Position numbers and translations under genes: made by a program. From NCBI GenBank assembly GCA_030628755.1, contig DAOVQH010000174.1, forward strand, positions 1 through 5,766: a stretch of 5,766 nt of DNA, read 5' to 3'. The notes under the pieces are model-generated. The model did not search any database and was not told the DNA's origin. It saw nothing but the letters and a program-made list of their open reading frames with translations. Origin of the DNA: Candidatus Cloacimonadota bacterium (GTDB taxonomy: Bacteria; Cloacimonadota; Cloacimonadia; Cloacimonadales; TCS61). Positions 1-3,948 of this stretch are shown here, piece by piece. Position 1 is the stretch's first letter. Every line of letters starts with the position of its first letter.

Positions 1-357
1 GTTGAACAACGAATTCTATCAAATCCAGCTTCAATACAATCCATACCTGCTGCTGCAGATCAGGAAGATTTCGTGAGTATGGGAATGAACTCAGCTCTTA
101 AGACCAGACAGATCCTGGATAATGCTTATGGAATACTTGGGATTGAATTCATTGCTGCTGCTCAAGCTCTGGATTTCAGAGATTTCAAAGTTGGAAAAGG
201 AACCCGGACAGCTCATACTGCAATAAGAAAAGTAGTGGAACATCTTGATGTAGACAGACCCCTCTATACTGATCATAATAACATGATGGAAGCTGTGAGA
301 AAACGAGAAATCCTGCATGCAGTAGAAGAAAAAATCGGGGAATTAAGAACTTATTAA
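1..357 (+). CDS. hutH: Histidine ammonia-lyase, C-terminal part (5' end outside window)
   Basis: The reading frame is open from base 1 and gives the last 118 residues of a MIO-type aromatic amino acid lyase, most likely histidine ammonia-lyase. That enzyme deaminates L-histidine to trans-urocanate and ammonia in the cytoplasm, the first step of histidine catabolism. The visible segment carries the family's late active-site motif, NPASIQSIPAAADQEDFVSMG (visible residues 8-28). Glu22 of the QED triplet matches the conserved glutamate of bacterial HAL. A helical stretch follows (IEFIAAAQALDFRDF), then the GKGT and DRPLYTD motifs near the C-terminus. The Ala-Ser-Gly triplet that forms the MIO cofactor would lie upstream, outside the window. 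The family is usually about 500 residues, so roughly three quarters of the gene is missing. QED followed by Phe rather than the common His leaves room for another lyase or aminomutase specificity. No other hut gene is visible. The stop is 12 bases before the next gene. Confidence 0.87.
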   Translation, partial: VEQRILSNPASIQSIPAAADQEDFVSMGMNSALKTRQILDNAYGILGIEFIAAAQALDFRDFKVGKGTRTAHTAIRKVVEHLDVDRPLYTDHNNMMEAVRKREILHAVEEKIGELRTY

Positions 358-359
358 TC

Positions 360-364
360 AGGGG
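360..364 (+). promoter_or_regulatory. Ribosome binding site deciding the TTG start of the TPR lipoprotein
   Basis: AGGGG lies 5 bases before TTG at 370. An in-frame TAA at 355-357 (the hutH stop) leaves only the codons TCA GGG GAT ATA before this TTG, so TTG is the only conventional start upstream of the signal peptide. The site fixes the start although the codon is not ATG. Confidence 0.7.
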
Positions 365-369
365 ATATA

Positions 370-2406
370 TTGATTAGAAGAGCTGTTGGAATTTCTCTTA
401 TAACTTTATTCATCATCTCTGGATGCGTGTATTACAATACTTTCTTCAATGCAGAAAAATATTTTACAGAAGCTCAGAAAATTAGACTTAAAGACGATGG
501 CAAACCAACAACCAATGCCATACAAAAATATAACAAAGCAATAAAAAAGTGCGGAATTGTTCTAACTGACTATAAAGATAGCAAATACGCTGATGATGCA
601 CTATTTCTACTGGCTAAATCATTATTCTATATCGGTAGGAACTATACTCAAGCTATCGAGAAATTCAACGACCTGATAAAATTTTACCCGGAAAGCGAAT
701 TTATTCCCGAAGCTAAAATATACACTGGCAGAGCAAACTATGAATTCGGGAAAAAACAGGAAGCTTATGAGTTACTTCAAGAATTCCTACTTGTTGAGGA
801 ATTTCAGGAATACCATCCAGAAGCTCTCCAACAATTAGCAAATTATCACCTTGAAGATAAAGATTATATCCAGTCTGATTTCTATCTTCAGAAATTAATT
901 GAGAAATATCCAAAATCTGACGAATATGAAAATGCTTTTTTCCTGCAGGGAAAAACTCAGAATGAAGCAGGTAACTATATAAAATCAAATGAGGTGTTCT
1001 TTTCTCTTCTTAAATCAAAAGTTTCCAGAAAACTAAAGTTCGATGCACGCTATTATATTTCTTTGAATCATTTACTTTTAGAAGAATATCAAAAATCAGC
1101 TAAAAAAGCAGATAAACTTCTAAAGGATGAATACCGTGAAAGTAAGATTTCTAAAATACACTTAATAAAAGCTCGTAGCCTGGCTGGTCTTGATAAAACC
1201 GAACAGGCAATTGAGTTATTTAATACTATAATAAATGATAATAAGCGCACTAAAATCTCCGCAGAAAGTTCTTATTACCTTGCCGAATTATATTTTAATA
1301 TCCTTAGAGATTATCAGAAGGCAATAGAGTTTTATAATAATGTTAAAAAAGAATATAACAAATCAGAATTTATAGAATCTTCATTATCTCGAAGTGCTGT
1401 AGCAAGCCAGATCATTCAATATTACAACCCGGACCACACAATTGCTATTGAAGAACTGGTAGAACAACAATTCAAACTTGCAGAATTTTACATTGAAGTA
1501 CTTGATATGCCGGATTCTGCAATTATGGTTTACGATAATATTATTAATCAAAGAGAAAATCTGATTTTAAAACTCGATTCCTTAAATATAATCGCTGATT
1601 CAATTGCTATTGAAATCGACTCCCTTTTAGTTTATGATTCTCTACTAATATCACAAGAAACTAAAATTGACTCAATATCCATTGAGAAAGAAAAAAAAGA
1701 GAAAGATACTACCAAGGTTAAATTGCAAGCTGACTTTAATAATATAACAAACCAAATTGAGAAATATCAGCAAAATCTGATTCAATATAACGAAGAGTTT
1801 ATTCCATTCGCAAAATTTGTGAAAATATGGATTTATAAAACCTCTTTAAATGATTCCCTGAAAGCTGATGAAGTATATCAAGATTTAAAAAGCAATAATC
1901 CAGAACATAAATATACATACGCAGCATCTCAATTCCTTTCAGGAAATGAGGCTAAATTGACTACAATAAAACAAATCAAGGAATTAGAAGAATATCAGAA
2001 TGCTATAAATGAATATGAGAATAATCCCCTTAAAGCTATTAAATTACTAAAATCTATCGCAGAAGATAACAACCATGAGTTCACTGATAAAGCCTTTTAT
2101 AGCCTTGGTTATATAAATTATTTTTTATTGGCTGATAGTATAGCTGCAAAGCCGTATCTTGATACTTTACTAAGTAAAGAAAATATCCGTGAATTCAAAG
2201 AATCAATAGCTAAGTTTTATGATGGAAAATATTTCAAAAAACTTACACGGTTACCATATATTGATCAATTAGAGAAAGCAAAAAAGGAAAAAGAAAAGAA
2301 GGAAGAACTATCTGAAGAGCCTGAGAAATTACATCCTGAAAAAAAAGAGTATAAAAAAGAAGAACCTGAAAAAGAACCTGAGATTGAAAAGCCTTTGAAA
2401 CCATAA
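370..2406 (+). CDS. TPR-repeat outer-membrane-type lipoprotein (possible PorW/SprE-like)
   Basis: A 678-residue protein starting at TTG. Residues 1-19 (MIRRAVGISLITLFIISGC) form a lipoprotein signal peptide with lipobox ISGC. Cleavage before Cys19 and lipidation would anchor it in the periplasm, probably to the outer membrane. The mature protein is mostly helical and rich in TPR-like units. Clear ones begin near residues 73, 113, 150, 187, 262, 300 and 366, with another around 574-606. Several have the AIEKFNDLIKFYP or AIEFYNNVKKEY type of second helix. Residues 394-475 interrupt the array with a Ser/Asp-rich then Lys/Glu-rich helical linker, and residues 635-678 are a Lys/Glu/Pro tail. TPR lipoproteins of this type act as scaffolds in outer-membrane assembly (BamD) or T9SS (PorW/SprE). 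The protein is much longer than BamD, and a T9SS cargo gene lies nearby, so a PorW/SprE-like role is attractive but unproven. It follows hutH by 12 bases and precedes a membrane protein by 3. Lipoprotein and TPR calls are firm; function is not. Confidence 0.85.
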   Translation: MIRRAVGISLITLFIISGCVYYNTFFNAEKYFTEAQKIRLKDDGKPTTNAIQKYNKAIKKCGIVLTDYKDSKYADDALFLLAKSLFYIGRNYTQAIEKFNDLIKFYPESEFIPEAKIYTGRANYEFGKKQEAYELLQEFLLVEEFQEYHPEALQQLANYHLEDKDYIQSDFYLQKLIEKYPKSDEYENAFFLQGKTQNEAGNYIKSNEVFFSLLKSKVSRKLKFDARYYISLNHLLLEEYQKSAKKADKLLKDEYRESKISKIHLIKARSLAGLDKTEQAIELFNTIINDNKRTKISAESSYYLAELYFNILRDYQKAIEFYNNVKKEYNKSEFIESSLSRSAVASQIIQYYNPDHTIAIEELVEQQFKLAEFYIEVLDMPDSAIMVYDNIINQRENLILKLDSLNIIADSIAIEIDSLLVYDSLLISQETKIDSISIEKEKKEKDTTKVKLQADFNNITNQIEKYQQNLIQYNEEFIPFAKFVKIWIYKTSLNDSLKADEVYQDLKSNNPEHKYTYAASQFLSGNEAKLTTIKQIKELEEYQNAINEYENNPLKAIKLLKSIAEDNNHEFTDKAFYSLGYINYFLLADSIAAKPYLDTLLSKENIREFKESIAKFYDGKYFKKLTRLPYIDQLEKAKKEKEKKEELSEEPEKLHPEKKEYKKEEPEKEPEIEKPLKP

Positions 2407-2409
2407 TTG

Positions 2410-3057
2410 ATGAAAGATCTTCAAATAAACTCTTTTTTTAGTAAACAGAGTACATTCCTTAAATTGCTTTTTATTCTGTTTGGAATAACGATTTCCTTTC
2501 TTATTAATTTTCAATTATTTCTTATAATTTTTTTTTTAACACTTTTATACCTCATTATTACTCCTAAAATTTACCTGATATGGCTTAAAACTCTTCTTAA
2601 ATTAGTTCCTTTTTTCATTTCATATTTTATCTTCGGTATTATTTTCAGAATCCCATTCGATTTACAAAGTATCGTGGTGATGAGGATTATATTCATTCTA
2701 CTTCTATCAGTATATCTGGTTTCGACAAGTTCTGTTGAAACCTTTTTGATTGATTCAACCAAACTTTCCAGAAGTAAGTTTCTTAATGATCTGAGATTTT
2801 TTTTAGTAGCTACTATTTATTTTATTCCTGTATTTATTGACCAATTTAAAATCGCTTCCTTTAAAAAAACAAAGATTATATATATTATTAGTGCGTCTTT
2901 AAATCAAAGCATCAAAGAAATTAAGGCTATTGAAATAAGAACACTGGAGAAAATAAAGAACACTGAGATCAAACAGCATAAATTTGATATTTTCCCCAAC
3001 CTCTATTTGATTTATATTTGTTGTATTTATATTTCTGTGTTCTTTATAAAATTTTAA
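2410..3057 (+). CDS. Polytopic membrane protein, possibly EcfT/CbiQ-like
   Basis: A 215-residue, very hydrophobic protein with about six membrane segments, near residues 17-33, 35-52, 62-82, 88-105, 128-145 and 196-213. A charged, Lys-rich cytoplasmic-type region lies at about 146-192. The pattern recalls the T component of energy-coupling-factor (ECF) vitamin/metal transporters: an Arg followed by a hydrophobic helix ending in STSS (residues 92-108), then a helix ending FIPVFIDQFKIA (138-149), then a helical cytoplasmic domain and a last membrane helix. The Ala-Arg-Gly type motifs that EcfT uses to grip its ATPases are not recognisable, and no ABC ATPase or substrate-binding component is in view. 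In Firmicutes ecfT commonly sits just before truA, as this gene does. ATG at 2410 is chosen; the TTG immediately before it at 2407 would add one residue. No good ribosome binding site is visible, so translation may be coupled to the TPR gene 3 bases upstream. The sequence is markedly AT-rich, as expected for Phe/Ile/Leu codons. Membrane protein is certain; the family is tentative. Confidence 0.75.
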   Translation: MKDLQINSFFSKQSTFLKLLFILFGITISFLINFQLFLIIFFLTLLYLIITPKIYLIWLKTLLKLVPFFISYFIFGIIFRIPFDLQSIVVMRIIFILLLSVYLVSTSSVETFLIDSTKLSRSKFLNDLRFFLVATIYFIPVFIDQFKIASFKKTKIIYIISASLNQSIKEIKAIEIRTLEKIKNTEIKQHKFDIFPNLYLIYICCIYISVFFIKF

Positions 3058-3060
3058 GGA
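3056..3060 (+). promoter_or_regulatory. Ribosome binding site of truA
   Basis: AAGGA overlaps the TAA stop (3055-3057) of the membrane-protein gene and lies 4 bases before the truA ATG at 3065. The overlap suggests that translation of the two genes is linked. Confidence 0.6.
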
Positions 3061-3064
3061 AAAC

Positions 3065-3820
3065 ATGAAACGATTCTTAATGAGAATTTCATATGATGGA
3101 ACAAATTTTAATGGCTGGCAATCACAAAAGGAAGTTAGAACAGTTCAGCAGACAATCGAACAAGTGCTAACCAAAATTGCTAAAACTAAAATTAGTACTA
3201 TTTGTGCCGGACGTACAGATAGGGGAGTACATGCTCTCAGGCAGTATGCAAATTTTGATTTCCCATTAAAAATGACTACTGAACAGATAAGAATGGCATT
3301 AATAAGTAATTTACCTGAAGACATTTCTATCCTCAATGTTTTTAGAGTTAAGGAAGATTTTAACGCAAGATATTCAGCAATTAGCAGAACATACAAATAT
3401 ATTATAACAAAAAATAAAACTCCATTCAACAGATTCTATAAAAGCTTTATACCAAATAAAAACATCTCATTAGACAGGTTAAAGGAATGTTTGCCATTTT
3501 TTTTAGGTAAACATGATTTTACATCATTTTCCAAATATAATCCAGATCTAAATCACTGTTTATGTGATGTTATAAACTTTAAAGTTACCGAGAAGAACAA
3601 CGATTTTATCTTTGAAATCACTGCTAATCGATTTTTACATAATATGGTCAGAAGAATTATAGGAACGATTATCAATATTTCTCATACAGATGTTGATCCA
3701 AAGATTATACAAGATTTGATAAAGGAGAAAGACCAAAAAAACAAACTGATCACAACATCTCCTTCACAGGGATTATATTTAGCAGAAGTGGTTTATCCAG
3801 AGGAGTATTTCTTAACTTAA
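3065..3820 (+). CDS. truA: tRNA pseudouridine(38-40) synthase TruA
   Basis: A 251-residue cytoplasmic enzyme that isomerises uridines 38, 39 and 40 in the anticodon stem-loop of tRNAs to pseudouridine. All the family landmarks are present: the N-terminal YDGTNFNGWQ (residues 10-19) and RTVQQ (25-29), the catalytic motif AGRTDRGVHA (48-57) with nucleophile Asp52, FNARYSAISRTYKY (99-112) with the active-site Tyr at 110, GKHDFTSFS (148-156), FLHNMVRRIIG (190-200) and the terminal GLYLAEVVYP (236-245). Length is normal for the family and nothing is missing. The start ATG follows the upstream stop by 7 bases with AAGGA in front, so it is the last gene of the plus-strand run. It ends in tandem TAA TAA stops inside a hairpin, followed by a terminator. 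Confidence 0.97.
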   Translation: MKRFLMRISYDGTNFNGWQSQKEVRTVQQTIEQVLTKIAKTKISTICAGRTDRGVHALRQYANFDFPLKMTTEQIRMALISNLPEDISILNVFRVKEDFNARYSAISRTYKYIITKNKTPFNRFYKSFIPNKNISLDRLKECLPFFLGKHDFTSFSKYNPDLNHCLCDVINFKVTEKNNDFIFEITANRFLHNMVRRIIGTIINISHTDVDPKIIQDLIKEKDQKNKLITTSPSQGLYLAEVVYPEEYFLT

Positions 3821-3839
3821 TAAGCCTAAGGCTTATTAA
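3817..3839. other. Perfect inverted repeat overlapping the truA stop codon
   Basis: TTAATAAGCC, a TAA loop, then GGCTTATTAA gives a perfect 10-bp stem whose left arm holds the truA stop (3818-3820) and a second in-frame TAA. No T-run follows on either strand, so it is not a classical terminator alone. It may protect the 3' end of the mRNA or assist the terminator just downstream. Its right arm can also pair with TAATAA at 3842-3847, giving a weaker, mutually exclusive hairpin. Confidence 0.6.
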
Positions 3840-3842
3840 CCT

Positions 3843-3886
3843 AATAAAAAAAGGCGGTTAACAAAAGTCAACCGCCTTAATTATTT
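3843..3886. terminator. Intrinsic terminator shared by the two convergent genes
   Basis: AAGGCGGTT (3851-3859) pairs with AACCGCCTT (3870-3878). Past one A-C mismatch, the stem can add two more pairs (AC with GT), closing an AAAA loop at 3863-3866. Read on the minus strand, the stem runs straight into seven T's (complement of 3846-3852), a strong terminator for the secreted-protein gene. On the plus strand the tail is AATTATTT, weaker but usable for truA. Flanking AATAA (3843-3847) and TTATT (3881-3885) are also complementary. The position between convergent stops supports a bidirectional role. Confidence 0.85.
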
Positions 3887-3892
3887 GAGTCA

Positions 3893-3907
3893 TTACTTCA
3901 TCAGGAT
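3893..3907 (-). repeat. Duplicate of the 3' end of the secreted-protein gene
   Basis: On the minus strand these 15 bases read ATCCTGATGAAGTAA. The true gene end at 3949-3963 reads ATCCTGATGAAATAA, so 14 of 15 bases are identical. Both encode Ile-Leu-Met-Lys-stop. In the copy, an in-frame TAA lies immediately before the Ile codon, so it is not translated as an extension. It may be a remnant of another sorting-domain gene end. Confidence 0.55.
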
Positions 3908-3948
3908 TTATCCTGTTCGCCATGTTGAATAACAAGGTGAATTCTCCC

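Noticed and set aside
713..988. Minus-strand open frame inside the TPR gene
   Set aside because: It lies antisense to a continuous TPR-coding region, and no recognisable motif or ribosome binding site supports it. The antisense frames at 91-318, 2571-2762 and 3145-3429 were set aside for the same reason.
2338..2347. A-rich GAA AAA AAA G as a possible -1 slippery site in the TPR gene
   Set aside because: A -1 shift reaches a stop within three codons and only trims the charged tail. No stimulatory hairpin is apparent, and A-runs are expected in Lys-rich codons.
2329..2514. Minus-strand open frame rich in Phe and Lys across the TPR/membrane gene junction
   Set aside because: It is the antisense of Lys/Glu-rich codons and of a Phe-rich segment, shows no domain, and covers two supported genes.
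3902..3915. CAGGAT-TT-ATCCTG small palindrome
   Set aside because: The loop is too short for a stable hairpin and no partner site or T-run accompanies it; it partly overlaps the duplicated gene end.
3858..3923. A 21-residue minus-strand open frame (MANRINPDEVMTQIIKAVDFC) ending inside the terminator stem
   Set aside because: It lacks a Shine-Dalgarno sequence, lies between a gene end and its terminator, and is short enough to arise by chance.
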